A DNA stretch of 64,000 bases from JASGTU01 sp963821815 (lineage in GTDB: Bacteria > Chloroflexota > Anaerolineae > Caldilineales > Caldilineaceae): positions 806,001 to 870,000 of the forward strand of contig CAWGFG010000006.1 in assembly GCA_963821815.1 (NCBI GenBank). Reading direction: 5' to 3'. The notes under the pieces are model-generated. The model was not told the DNA's origin. It ran no database searches and saw only the letters and a list, made by a program, of their open reading frames with translations. This document shows, piece by piece, positions 18,068 through 26,437 of this stretch; position 1 is the first letter of the stretch; each line of letters opens with the position of its first letter. A program made the position numbers and the translations under genes.

Positions 18068-18197
18068 GCATCGCTTCGTCAGCCGCTGGGTCCTGTGCGG
18101 CAGAACACTGTGAACTCCGCCAGGGCCGGAAGGCAGCAACGGTAAACAGACCGTTCTGGGTGACACGGGGTTGCCTGGTGTGCTGGCGAGGCGATGC
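18068..18197 (+). ncRNA. ffs: Bacterial signal recognition particle RNA (4.5S)
   Basis: The conserved SRP domain IV is visible as CAGGGCCGGAAGGCAGCA near 18121-18138 and the paired side GGGTGACACGGGGTTGCCTGG near 18158-18178. The termini form a 16-bp helix (18068-18083 with 18182-18197) broken only by two G-U pairs, giving a rod-like molecule of about 130 bases. It lies between tRNA-Ser and pyrF on the same strand. A run of six T at 18209-18214 follows and might act as a weak terminator. Confidence 0.93.
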
Positions 18198-18243
18198 AAG
18201 GGCGCGAGTTTTTTGTGCCCTCTATACACAGGGAGCGCATCCT

Positions 18244-18747
18244 ATGCCGTCTGTAACATCTCAATCCTTCTTTTCCAAACTTCAAACACGTATCAATAAA
18301 GTTGATAGCTTGCTCTGTATCGGTCTGGATCCGAACCTGGATCAGATTCCGGATTCGTATATCGATCCTGATATTTTCGTTTCCGATCAGTTGCTTGCCT
18401 GGAACTTCGCCATTATCGAAGCGACCGCACCTTATGCGTGCGCCTATAAACCGAACATCGCCTTTTATGAAGCGCTAGGTCCTAATGGGTATTCTATGCT
18501 GAAAGCAACGCTGGAGGCTATCCCGGAGGATATACCCGTCATTCTGGATGCAAAGCGTTCGGACATTGGCAACACTGCCGCCGCGTACGCTCGTGCCGTG
18601 TTCAGGCAGCTCGGCGCCGATGCCGTGACCCTCAATCCATACTTGGGACGTGACAGCATCGAACCCTTCATCAAGTACAGCGGCAAAGGCCTGTTCATCC
18701 TTTGCCACACATCCAGATCCTGGCTCAGCGGATTTCCAGGAGCTTGA
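18244..18747 (+). CDS. pyrF: Orotidine 5'-phosphate decarboxylase, 5' part of PyrF-PyrE fusion (frame broken at 18715)
   Basis: ATG 18244 follows a gggag ribosome site. The protein is the type 2 (long bacterial) OMP decarboxylase: CIGLDPNLDQIP, the catalytic DAKRSDIGNT segment and LNPYLGRDSIEPF are all intact. The frame then runs out after LFILCHTS: the last residues before the TGA at 18745-18747 are out of frame. Removing one A at 18715 gives HTSDPGSADFQELE, exactly what the family has there. The enzyme makes UMP from OMP, the last step of pyrimidine synthesis. An apparent upstream extension of this frame runs through the tRNA and SRP RNA and is not coding. Confidence 0.88.
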   Translation: MPSVTSQSFFSKLQTRINKVDSLLCIGLDPNLDQIPDSYIDPDIFVSDQLLAWNFAIIEATAPYACAYKPNIAFYEALGPNGYSMLKATLEAIPEDIPVILDAKRSDIGNTAAAYARAVFRQLGADAVTLNPYLGRDSIEPFIKYSGKGLFILCHTSRSWLSGFPGA

Positions 18748-19720
18748 GATCAGTGACTGGAACAGCCTCGACCGTCAGCCCAACCGTCCGCTCTACATGC
18801 ACGTGGCGCAAGCGGCTGCGTCGTGGTCGCCCGACATCGGCTTCGTCGTCGGCGCCACGTATCCCGATTCCATTGCCAGTATTCGCGAAATTGCGCCGGA
18901 TGCATGGATCCTCATCCCAGGGATTGGCGCGCAAGGCGGCGAGTTGGAATCGGCGTTGGCTGCTGGACTGCGAACGGATGGAGCCGGATTGATCATCAAC
19001 GTGAGTCGCGGCATCAGTCGTGCCGACGATCATGCGACGGCTGCGAGAAGCTATCGAGACAGCATAAACCGGGCGCGTAATAATTCCGTGACAGTACCTG
19101 TACCGTCAATGAAAAGCGTCAACACAAAAAGTGAGCTGATTGCAGGCCTTGTCGAATTGGGCGCCATTCAGTTCGGCGACTTCAAACTAGCGTCCGGCAT
19201 CCAGTCCCCAATATACATTGATCTGCGCCTCTTAGTCAGCAGTCCTAATCTACTGGCGACGGTCGCTGAACAATACGCGAGCGTGCTGGAGGGATTGACG
19301 GCGGACCGCATTGCCGGCGTCCCGTACGCAGCGCTCCCAATTGGCACCGCAGTCTCACTAGAAAGCGGGATCCCCATGATCTACGCGCGCAAGGAAGTGA
19401 AAGACTACGGACTGCGGCGCGGGATCGAAGGGGCATGGGAAGCGGGCGACAACGTCGTGATCATCGAGGATCTTATCACTAGCGGCGGTAGCACTGTGAA
19501 AACAGCACAAGCTTTGCGAGATGCAGGCTTGGTCGTCGAACATGCCATTGTGCTCATCGATCGCGAGCAAGGCGGTGCAGAAAACCTGGCACATGCTGGA
19601 ATCCAGGCGCACAGCGTCTTTACAATCAGCGAGATGCTAGATTCACTGGAGTCTCAAGGCAGCATCACGCCTGATGTCGCACTACAGGTCAGGACATTTA
19701 TTCAGGATACTCGCAAATGA
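18716..19720 (+). CDS. pyrE: 3' part of PyrF plus orotate phosphoribosyltransferase (PyrF-PyrE fusion)
   Basis: The frame from 18716 encodes the rest of the decarboxylase (DPGSADFQELE, FVVGATYP, ILIPGIGAQGG, INVSRGI), a linker rich in Ser/Val, then from about 19110 a full orotate phosphoribosyltransferase (LVELGAIQFGDFKLASG, GVPYAALPIG, the PRPP motif VVIIEDLITSGGS). With the 5' part it makes one bifunctional protein of about 491 residues in the order OMP decarboxylase then OPRT, reversed relative to animal UMP synthase. Such fusions are known in some bacteria. Its end overlaps pyrD by four bases (ATGA), so the three activities are cotranscribed. Confidence 0.9.
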   Translation, partial: DPGSADFQELEISDWNSLDRQPNRPLYMHVAQAAASWSPDIGFVVGATYPDSIASIREIAPDAWILIPGIGAQGGELESALAAGLRTDGAGLIINVSRGISRADDHATAARSYRDSINRARNNSVTVPVPSMKSVNTKSELIAGLVELGAIQFGDFKLASGIQSPIYIDLRLLVSSPNLLATVAEQYASVLEGLTADRIAGVPYAALPIGTAVSLESGIPMIYARKEVKDYGLRRGIEGAWEAGDNVVIIEDLITSGGSTVKTAQALRDAGLVVEHAIVLIDREQGGAENLAHAGIQAHSVFTISEMLDSLESQGSITPDVALQVRTFIQDTRK

Positions 19721-20709
19721 GCGATCTTTCAGTCGAGTTTCTTGGTGTGCGGTTGTATTCGCCCTTGGTACTGGCTAGCGGCATTTGGGGAACCAGTCCA
19801 TCCCTGTTGCAACGTGCAGCGGACAACGGGTTTGGTGCCGTCACTGCCAAGAGCTGCGGTCCCACAGAGCGCCAGGGTCACGTGAACCCAACCTGCCTTG
19901 ACTGGGGTCATGGCTTGATTAATGCGATTGGACTGGCGAATCCTGGCGTGGATGCTGAAGTTGAATTGCTGCAAAACGCAGCCCGGCTTCTTGACGAGCG
20001 TGATGTGCCGCTCATTGCCAGTATCTTCGCCGGCACGCCGGATCAGTTCGGTGAGGTGGCAAAGAAGGCTGCCGATGCACAACCGGCCTTTATGGAACTA
20101 AATATCTCCTGTCCCAATGTGGCCAGCGACTTTGGCGAACCCTTCGCTGCGTCGGCTAGCGCAGCAGCAGCCGTGACCTCCTCGGTCAAGAGGGCCTTGG
20201 AGGCGAAAGGAGCAGCCATTCCGATCATCGTTAAGCTGGCGCCCAATGTGCCCAGCGTTGCCCGCATCGCCGTTGCAGTTGTGGATGCGGGCGCCGATGC
20301 CTTGTGTGCGACGAACACCATGCCGGGCATGCTCATCGACGCAGAAAGTGCACGCCCCGTCCTTGCCAACCGCACAGGCGGTCTCAGCGGACCAGCGCTA
20401 AAGCCCATTGCGCTCAAATGCGTTTACGATATCTATCGTGCATGCCCTGGCACGCCGATCATCGGCACGGGCGGCGTTTCCACCGGACTGGATGCCATAG
20501 AGTTCATCCTCGCCGGCGCCACGACGGTCGGCGTTGGCAGCGCCATATACTATCGCGGACCCGAGGCAGGAAAACAGATCCTTGACGAAATGGCCTCTTG
20601 GATGGAAGATCATGGCGTACGGAGTGTCGAGCAACTGCGAGGTCGTGCTCACAAACGCAGCATATTTGTCGAATCACCAAGCCGACCGCCTGTTCCAAGT
20701 ACGCACTGA
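19717..20709 (+). CDS. pyrD: Dihydroorotate dehydrogenase, class 1 (catalytic subunit type)
   Basis: This is a 330-residue FMN barrel. Features: PLVLASGIWG at the N-terminus, AKSCGPTERQGHVNP, the catalytic-cysteine motif ELNISCPN (class 1 enzymes use Cys; class 2 use Ser), IVKLAPN, and the FMN-phosphate segment IIGTGGVSTG followed by VGVGSAIYY. It oxidises dihydroorotate to orotate in the cytosol. Class 1B enzymes pair with PyrK, which is not in this window. ATG overlaps the end of the PyrF-PyrE gene. Confidence 0.92.
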   Translation: MSDLSVEFLGVRLYSPLVLASGIWGTSPSLLQRAADNGFGAVTAKSCGPTERQGHVNPTCLDWGHGLINAIGLANPGVDAEVELLQNAARLLDERDVPLIASIFAGTPDQFGEVAKKAADAQPAFMELNISCPNVASDFGEPFAASASAAAAVTSSVKRALEAKGAAIPIIVKLAPNVPSVARIAVAVVDAGADALCATNTMPGMLIDAESARPVLANRTGGLSGPALKPIALKCVYDIYRACPGTPIIGTGGVSTGLDAIEFILAGATTVGVGSAIYYRGPEAGKQILDEMASWMEDHGVRSVEQLRGRAHKRSIFVESPSRPPVPSTH

Positions 20710-20777
20710 GTAACGCTGCTTTGCGCCGTCTGTAAACATGAGTGAACGCACAGGTCGAAGGTAATAATTGGACCAAT

Positions 20778-22052
20778 ATGGATAGATTCAGCGGCAATAA
20801 CAAAAATCCATCCGACGGCGTGAAAGGACCGAGACGCCTCTCTCGGCGTCACGCCCTGAAAGCTTTGGGCTCGCTTTCTGCTGGATTCATTGCCGCATCC
20901 GTACATGGCTCTCGTAGGCGTTTGCTCGCGGCTGATGGGTTCGTCCTCAACGCGGATGACCCGCGCTTTGCGCCTTTTCCAGGCAAGCGCCGTTTGCTGC
21001 TGGACGGCAGCATTGAACCGAGACTGCGATCCAGCACTGCCTTTATTCCGCCACCACCGTTTGAAAAACACAGAATCCACAATGTAATGGATTGGAAGAG
21101 CGGTCTTTATCCAAACTATACTGATTCTGCATATGTGAACGGAAGACCTTTTGTCTGGGTTGCCTGTTTCGGTGATGGTACTGTTATCCAGATAGATGTC
21201 TTAAACAATAGTTCTGTAACTCATCAGACATATCCAGGCACTCTTCCATTGGAAGTCGCATATGATAATGAACGAAGCCTCATTGTTGTAGCAAGCGCAG
21301 ACAGTACGGGTAGTATGATGGTGCTAGATATGCAGGGAAATATCCTCAAAACGTCTCCACTTGCTTACTTTACGGGCCAAGGTCCGTCAGAAGGCGGAGC
21401 GCAGGGAGTCACAATTGATCGAGAGGGAAATTACTGGTTTGCACTCTCCTACTCTGAGAGCAGCCAAAATGCCGGTGTTGTTATTAAAGTAAATGGAAAC
21501 TCCCATGAAATTGAGGTCATAGTAAAAGACAAAGGAATGCACAACCCCAACGGGATAATCACCGACGAAACGGGTTCAATGATCTTCGCTTTATCAGATA
21601 CGGGGTTAGCTCATCAAATCAGCCTTGATGGTACACTTCAACGTGTAATTGAAACAATACACGATGGCTATCGTGGTGAGATTAAAGACGGATTTCTTTG
21701 GGTTTCTTCGTATTCACAAACGGGAGAAATGGTCAAGGTAGACCTAACGTCTGAGAAACGTACAGAATACATATGTATTCCACGCGCTAATAGCGTGAGG
21801 CTTGATCATCAATGTTTCGTATGGGTAGCAGGTGATCTGGGTCTAAGCGTTAGTACTTCAGATGGAGAACTGGTGGCTATGACTTCCACGACCTGTTCCG
21901 CGAATGGGCTTACGACCCTTGGCAATAGGATTTTTCATGCAACAAGTTCTCAAAATTGCACCTTCGACTCAAATTTATTGACCCAGGTAGCGCTAGTTAA
22001 TATTCGATCTCTCCTTCCAAGCATCACATCATCGCAAGCAGCATCGCCATAA
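20778..22052 (+). CDS. Tat-exported beta-propeller (NHL/SMP-30-like) protein
   Basis: This is 424 residues from ATG 20778 (a GTG at 20742 would add 12). The N-terminus carries a twin-arginine signal: LSRRHALKALG followed by a hydrophobic stretch, so export in folded form is predicted. The mature part is a beta-propeller with repeated units (VAYDNERSLIVVAS, GVTIDREGNYWFAL, GIITDETGSMIFAL), similar to NHL or gluconolactonase-like proteins. From about 21080 onward the DNA is noticeably richer in A+T than its first 300 bases and both neighbours, which suggests transfer or a domain swap. No enzymatic residues can be assigned. Confidence 0.75.
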   Translation: MDRFSGNNKNPSDGVKGPRRLSRRHALKALGSLSAGFIAASVHGSRRRLLAADGFVLNADDPRFAPFPGKRRLLLDGSIEPRLRSSTAFIPPPPFEKHRIHNVMDWKSGLYPNYTDSAYVNGRPFVWVACFGDGTVIQIDVLNNSSVTHQTYPGTLPLEVAYDNERSLIVVASADSTGSMMVLDMQGNILKTSPLAYFTGQGPSEGGAQGVTIDREGNYWFALSYSESSQNAGVVIKVNGNSHEIEVIVKDKGMHNPNGIITDETGSMIFALSDTGLAHQISLDGTLQRVIETIHDGYRGEIKDGFLWVSSYSQTGEMVKVDLTSEKRTEYICIPRANSVRLDHQCFVWVAGDLGLSVSTSDGELVAMTSTTCSANGLTTLGNRIFHATSSQNCTFDSNLLTQVALVNIRSLLPSITSSQAASP

Positions 22053-22057
22053 ATACT

Positions 22058-23569
22058 TTGATAGGCCTGAACTCCATCCCAGTAAGCGCGCTTTCGGTCG
22101 ATCATCGTAGAGCCGCATACAATGCAGGGCTGCTCATAGTCGTCGCTGTCGTTGCCTTATTCCTGGCAATCGCACCTGACAGGCTGCTATTGCTCGCGGT
22201 CGGCGCTACAACCGCCGCAGTTGTGCTCTTGCGATGGCCCTGGCTCATTTGGCCCGGGCTAGCAGCGATGATACCCGTTTCCAGCGGCATTCGCTACGGT
22301 CGAGTATCCCTAACTGAAGCACTCATACTCGTGGCAACTGGCCTATGGTTTGTAGACGGTGTGCGTCGTAAAACCCTGCAAACTTACCTTTCGTCGGTTC
22401 TACTACCACTTCTAGCATTCATCGCAGTCATGGGCTTCTCTATGCTGCGGGCTCCAGATTTGGGAGATGGTTTTGTAGAGGTGGTAAAATGGGTCGAGTT
22501 TGCCCTGATTCTCATGCTCATGCCGGTAATGATCGACCGGCAGCGAGCAGTCTGGGTAGCTGCTGGATTGTTGTTAGGCGGTGTGGTGCAAGCGGCGCTG
22601 GGGATGGTTCAGTTTGCATTCCAGATTGGACCGGAATGGTTCATCCTGTTCGGCCGTTTTATGCGGGCGAGCGGCAGTTTTCGACAGCCCAATCCCTATG
22701 CCGCATATTTGGGCGTACTGTTACCCATCGCGGTGAGTTTGGCGCTCTGGATCGTGTTGCAATGGAATAAAACAAACATGCATCGCATCCAGTATGTAGC
22801 CTGGACAACCTATTTTGCCGGTACAACAGCTGCAATCGGCGCAGGTATTTTGGTGAGTTGGAGTCGTGGTGCGTGGTTGGCGACCGCAGTGGCGCTTGTT
22901 GCCTCCATTGCATTTCGCAGTCTGCGCAGTTTCTTTGCAACGCTTGCCGGTCTGATACTGCTATCAGTCCTGACAATCTTTGGACTGTTTGCACCGTCAA
23001 TTGTGCCGCCGGCACTCATGGCTCGGATGTCCGGTTCGCTTTCGTTTTTCGCAGACGGAAGCCAACTATCGACCGTGGTCAATCAGTCTGTCAATGACGA
23101 CAACTTTGCCGCCATCGAGCGGTTCGCCCACTGGATCGCCGGTATACGCATGTGGGAATCAGCGCCGTGGCTCGGCATCGGCGTGGGAAACTACGCAACG
23201 GTGTATGAGCAGTACAGATTACCGTTGTGGACTGAGGCGCTTGGTCATGCACACAACCTGTATATCAATCTGCTGGCTGAGGTAGGTTTGATTGGTCTGG
23301 GAGCGTTCGCACTGTTTTGGGTTTGGACAGCCGTGTGGGCGCTCCGCAGACGATCGTGTTCTTGTGCCGATCCTGCGAACCAATGGTGTACAGCCATGTC
23401 GGCTGGCGTTATCGGTTCAATAGCGTACTTGAGCGTGCATAGTCTGGTCGATATGTTGTTTGTGCAAGGTATCTATTTGGTTCTAGCCGTTTCCTTGGCT
23501 ATATTAGCTTCCGGCAGTAGAGGGACGAGCAGGCATACCGGAGAAAGCACTGAAGGGTTGGGAGTTTGA
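22058..23569 (+). CDS. O-antigen ligase-like polytopic membrane protein
   Basis: This is a 503-residue protein with about ten to twelve hydrophobic segments and a central periplasmic loop. The Wzy/WaaL-type family signature is recognisable around GSFRQPNPYAAYLGVLLP, SWSRGAWLA, GIGVGNY and HAHNLYINLLAEVGLIGLGAF. Family members ligate or polymerise surface polysaccharides at the outer face of the membrane. TTG 22058 is the only start close after the previous stop. The end overlaps gtrA-like by four bases, indicating coupled translation with polysaccharide genes. Confidence 0.85.
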   Translation: MIGLNSIPVSALSVDHRRAAYNAGLLIVVAVVALFLAIAPDRLLLLAVGATTAAVVLLRWPWLIWPGLAAMIPVSSGIRYGRVSLTEALILVATGLWFVDGVRRKTLQTYLSSVLLPLLAFIAVMGFSMLRAPDLGDGFVEVVKWVEFALILMLMPVMIDRQRAVWVAAGLLLGGVVQAALGMVQFAFQIGPEWFILFGRFMRASGSFRQPNPYAAYLGVLLPIAVSLALWIVLQWNKTNMHRIQYVAWTTYFAGTTAAIGAGILVSWSRGAWLATAVALVASIAFRSLRSFFATLAGLILLSVLTIFGLFAPSIVPPALMARMSGSLSFFADGSQLSTVVNQSVNDDNFAAIERFAHWIAGIRMWESAPWLGIGVGNYATVYEQYRLPLWTEALGHAHNLYINLLAEVGLIGLGAFALFWVWTAVWALRRRSCSCADPANQWCTAMSAGVIGSIAYLSVHSLVDMLFVQGIYLVLAVSLAILASGSRGTSRHTGESTEGLGV

Positions 23570-24033
23570 GCATCACTGCCATGCGCCATCTGGCGGAAAC
23601 CAATCGCAAAGAATTTAAACGATTCGCCAAGTTCGCCATCGTCGGCGCAGCCGGATCCGTTACCGACTTCACGGTTCTCAACGTGATGATTCAGGTATTC
23701 GGCGCATCCATTCTGCTTGCCAATACAATCAGTTTTTCGATTGCGGTCATTCAGAATTTTGTCCTGAACCGGGTATGGACATTTCCAGAGAGTCGCAGCC
23801 GTGATGCACGCAAACAGATGGTGCAATTTGTCGTCGTGTCCATCGTTGGTCTCACCATCAACCTTATGGTCGTCATGGTAGTGCACCACGCACTGGATGA
23901 AATGTGGATGTCGTGGTTTGGGCCGAAAGTCGGATACACGATCAGCTACAACTTTGCCAAAGCGTTCGCTATCGGCGTCGTCCTATTCTGGAACTTCACA
24001 GCCAATCGACTCTGGACCTATCGCGGGTTGTAG
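23566..24033 (+). CDS. GtrA-like membrane protein
   Basis: This is a 155-residue protein with four predicted membrane helices. The GtrA/DPMS-associated family pattern is clear: RFAKFAIVGAAGSVTDF at the start, FVLNRVWTFPES between helices 2 and 3, and a closing WNFTANRLWTY. Such proteins are thought to assist flipping or use of polyprenyl-linked sugars. TTG 23566 overlaps the ligase stop; ATG 23581 is an alternative. Flanked by a ligase and a glycosyltransferase, it belongs to an envelope-polysaccharide unit. Confidence 0.87.
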   Translation: MSITAMRHLAETNRKEFKRFAKFAIVGAAGSVTDFTVLNVMIQVFGASILLANTISFSIAVIQNFVLNRVWTFPESRSRDARKQMVQFVVVSIVGLTINLMVVMVVHHALDEMWMSWFGPKVGYTISYNFAKAFAIGVVLFWNFTANRLWTYRGL

Positions 24034-24041
24034 AGCTTCCT

Positions 24042-25181
24042 GTGCCCACCATTGCCATTGACTATACGCCCGCCGTGCGACAACAAGCGGGTATCGGCCG
24101 CATCATCCGTGGGCAGGTGGATGCGCTCCTACGCAGTTGGACCGGTCTTGACGCTCGTCTGTTTGTTGTCGGCAAGCTGGATACACTCCAGCGTCAGTCG
24201 TATCCTTCTCTGTACGATACGCCGCTGAGTGAACGCAACATGGTGCGCCTGTGGCACCGGCTTGGTAGTCCCTGGCCTGTGGTTGAGACGTTCACCGGTG
24301 GTCCACTGGATCTTTTCCATGCTACCGACTTCGTGATGGCGCCAAATCGAGCGCGACGTACTATCGTGACTGTGCACGACTTAGCCTTCATCCACTTTCC
24401 TGATGCATCACATCCCAGCCTTTATCGCTATCTGAACGTTGTGGTGCCAAAGAGCATCCGCAGGGCCGATCATATCATCGCCGACAGCTATCACACAGCG
24501 AAGGATGTGCTCGAGCTTTTCGATATACCGGAAGAAAAAATCTCTGTCGTACAGGGTGCGGTCGATCGCGATCACTTTGCACCAGTTGAAGACCGCGCTG
24601 AGCTTTCTGAAGTTCGCCTGCGCTACGGCATCAATGACCGGCCCTACATCTTCGCATTGAGCAGCTTACAACCGCGCAAGAACTTTGCGCGCCTGATCGA
24701 AGCCTACGCCATCGCCAAAACTAATCACAACATTGACCAGCAGCTGGTGATCGGCGGTGCGAAGGGCTGGCTCTATGATGACATCTTTGCCAGGGTAGAA
24801 GAACTTGAACTGGAGCTAGACGTACACTTTACCGGTTTCATCGATGATCGTGATCTTGCCGCCGTCTATAGTGCAGCTGATTTCTTTGCCTTTCCATCAT
24901 TATACGAAGGTTTCGGACTGCCAATTCTGGAAGCCTTGGCCTGCGAAACAGCGGTGCTCACCGCCGACAATTCATGCCTGGCCGAAGCTGCAGGACCCGG
25001 CGCAGTTTACGTCGACGCTGAAGATACTGAGAGCATCACCCAGGGTTTGGTTCAGCTTTGCACCGACGCGGCGCTGCGACGTCAGTTAGTTGACGCAGGA
25101 TTGGCGCATATCGAACAGTTTACGTGGGAGAACAGCGCTAAGCAGCTTAGGGCTGTCTATGAACAGGTTCTAGCCAGCTAG
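24042..25181 (+). CDS. Glycosyltransferase, GT4 type (GT-B fold)
   Basis: This is a 379-residue protein from GTG 24042; the frame is open back into gtrA, but VPTIAIDYTPAVRQQAGIGR looks like a proper N-terminus with the glycine loop of the acceptor domain. The C-terminal donor domain shows LSSLQPRKNFARLIEA, FTGFIDDRDLAAVYSAAD and the E-x7-E pair in EGFGLPILEALACE. Predicted retaining transfer of a sugar from a nucleotide sugar, cytoplasmic side of the membrane. It sits nine bases after the GtrA-like gene. Confidence 0.9.
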   Translation: MPTIAIDYTPAVRQQAGIGRIIRGQVDALLRSWTGLDARLFVVGKLDTLQRQSYPSLYDTPLSERNMVRLWHRLGSPWPVVETFTGGPLDLFHATDFVMAPNRARRTIVTVHDLAFIHFPDASHPSLYRYLNVVVPKSIRRADHIIADSYHTAKDVLELFDIPEEKISVVQGAVDRDHFAPVEDRAELSEVRLRYGINDRPYIFALSSLQPRKNFARLIEAYAIAKTNHNIDQQLVIGGAKGWLYDDIFARVEELELELDVHFTGFIDDRDLAAVYSAADFFAFPSLYEGFGLPILEALACETAVLTADNSCLAEAAGPGAVYVDAEDTESITQGLVQLCTDAALRRQLVDAGLAHIEQFTWENSAKQLRAVYEQVLAS

Positions 25182-25210
25182 AAGACCTGCGATACAGGAT
25201 ATTAATCGCC

Positions 25211-25717
25211 ATGATGGAAGAGACGGATTACCATGTTGAATCGAAGAGTGCGGATGAATCAGAAACGACGCTGACACTGTTCCTGCAGCCCGAACATTCC
25301 AACAGCCTGGGTACAGTGCACGGTGGCGTCGTGTTGAAGCTATGTGACGAGTGCGGAGGTATTGTTGCACGCCGTCATTCACGCCGCCCCGCTGCCACGG
25401 TCAGCGTTGATAGCGTCAGCTTTCACCATCCTGTCCGCGTGGGTCAGCTTCTGCTCGTACATGGCAGGTTAGCCTACGTCGGTTCATCCAGCATGGAAGT
25501 AGAACTCTGTGTCGAAGCTGAGGATCTTCGCACAGGCGAGCGCATCCACACGAACAGCGCCTACTTCGTGTACGTTGCCCTGGATGATGACAGAAATCCT
25601 ATGCCCGTGCCGGCGCTTAACCTGAGTGAGTCGGCTGACCGCAGGCGATTCGAGGCGGGAAAGAAACGGCAAGCCGAACGTCTAGCGCGCCGCAATGCCG
25701 AAGAAAGCGCTAGCTGA
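25211..25717 (+). CDS. Acyl-CoA thioesterase, hotdog fold (YciA/BFIT type)
   Basis: This is a 168-residue protein. The hotdog family is recognised from LFLQPEHSNSLGTVHGGVVLKLCDECGGIVARRH (residues about 22-55), including the N-x-x-G-x-x-H-G-G motif, and from VSFHHPVRVGQ and the strand TNSAYFVYVALD. A basic helical tail follows (RRRFEAGKKRQAERLARR). It hydrolyses acyl-CoA thioesters in the cytoplasm; chain preference is unknown. Start at ATG 25211 or 25214. Confidence 0.87.
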   Translation: MMEETDYHVESKSADESETTLTLFLQPEHSNSLGTVHGGVVLKLCDECGGIVARRHSRRPAATVSVDSVSFHHPVRVGQLLLVHGRLAYVGSSSMEVELCVEAEDLRTGERIHTNSAYFVYVALDDDRNPMPVPALNLSESADRRRFEAGKKRQAERLARRNAEESAS

Positions 25718-25720
25718 GCC

Positions 25721-26383
25721 GTGCCCTTCCCTCGCGCTCTGCTGGTTGAGTATGGCACGCGATGGCTATGGCCCTTCGCCGGCGTACTCATCCTAACCGG
25801 CTATTTCGGCGCCTGGGTTGCGCATCCTGTTGCGGGCCTTGTTGTTACAGGCCTCGACCTCGCCGAATATGTCAAGTTTCTTCCGTCCATCATAGACGGT
25901 GGCGTTCGGCTCTGGCGACAGGGGTTCTATCTGCCGCTTGTTGTCGTTTCGCTCTCATGCAGCCTGCTCAGCTATCGCGACTATTATGGCTACACGTTCA
26001 TCGTGCGTTTGGCGCTGATCCTACTCGGGTTCGTGGCAGCTCTAAATATGCTTCCGCCTGCCTGGACGCCGTCGCTGCTGCTTACCGACGAGTTCAAGCT
26101 GCAAACGGCAGCCATCGGCCTTTGTACGCTTCTGCTCGTTTCCAGCCCTGTCTTGCGTTACTTCCCGCCATTTGCCGTGTATGTCAGCCTTAGCGCGATT
26201 GCGCTGTTCGCAACCTGGTTCCCCGTAACGGATTTCTTAAGCGTACTGCCGGATATCACTGATTTATACAACCAGCCGGTTCATATAGGCTGGGGCGTAT
26301 ATCTAATGATCCTGGGCACTGTCCTTATGATCGCCGCCTATTTGCTGGCTTACCGAGCAGAAAGAAAAACCGATGACGCTTAA
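25721..26383 (+). CDS. Polytopic membrane protein of unknown function
   Basis: This is a 220-residue protein starting at GTG 25721, three bases after the thioesterase stop. Six to seven hydrophobic helices are visible (for example LLLVSSPVLRYFPPFAVYVSL and WGVYLMILGTVLMIAAYLL). A conserved-looking loop ITDLYNQPVHIGWG lies before the last helix. I do not recognise the family. Its stop codon lies within the loop of the terminator hairpin of the opposing LCP gene. Confidence 0.7.
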   Translation: MPFPRALLVEYGTRWLWPFAGVLILTGYFGAWVAHPVAGLVVTGLDLAEYVKFLPSIIDGGVRLWRQGFYLPLVVVSLSCSLLSYRDYYGYTFIVRLALILLGFVAALNMLPPAWTPSLLLTDEFKLQTAAIGLCTLLLVSSPVLRYFPPFAVYVSLSAIALFATWFPVTDFLSVLPDITDLYNQPVHIGWGVYLMILGTVLMIAAYLLAYRAERKTDDA

Positions 26384-26393
26384 GGTCATCGGT
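26361..26393 (-). terminator. Rho-independent terminator of the LCP gene
   Basis: Read on the minus strand: ACCGATGAC, a 7-base loop, GTCATCGGT (perfect 9-bp stem, 26369-26393), then TTTTTCTTT. It lies 45 bases past the LCP stop and overlaps the stop codon of the convergent membrane-protein gene. Confidence 0.85.
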
Positions 26394-26437
26394 GGAAACT
26401 CACGCTTCGGTACTATGAATTGAGTGACTAGTCAGCG

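Noticed and set aside
17980..18243. Upstream extension of the pyrF frame
   Set aside because: It runs through tRNA-Ser and the SRP RNA; pyrF has its own ribosome site and ATG at 18244.
26369..26393. Operator or attachment site between the membrane protein and LCP genes
   Set aside because: The palindrome followed by T-rich sequence on the minus strand is a standard intrinsic terminator.
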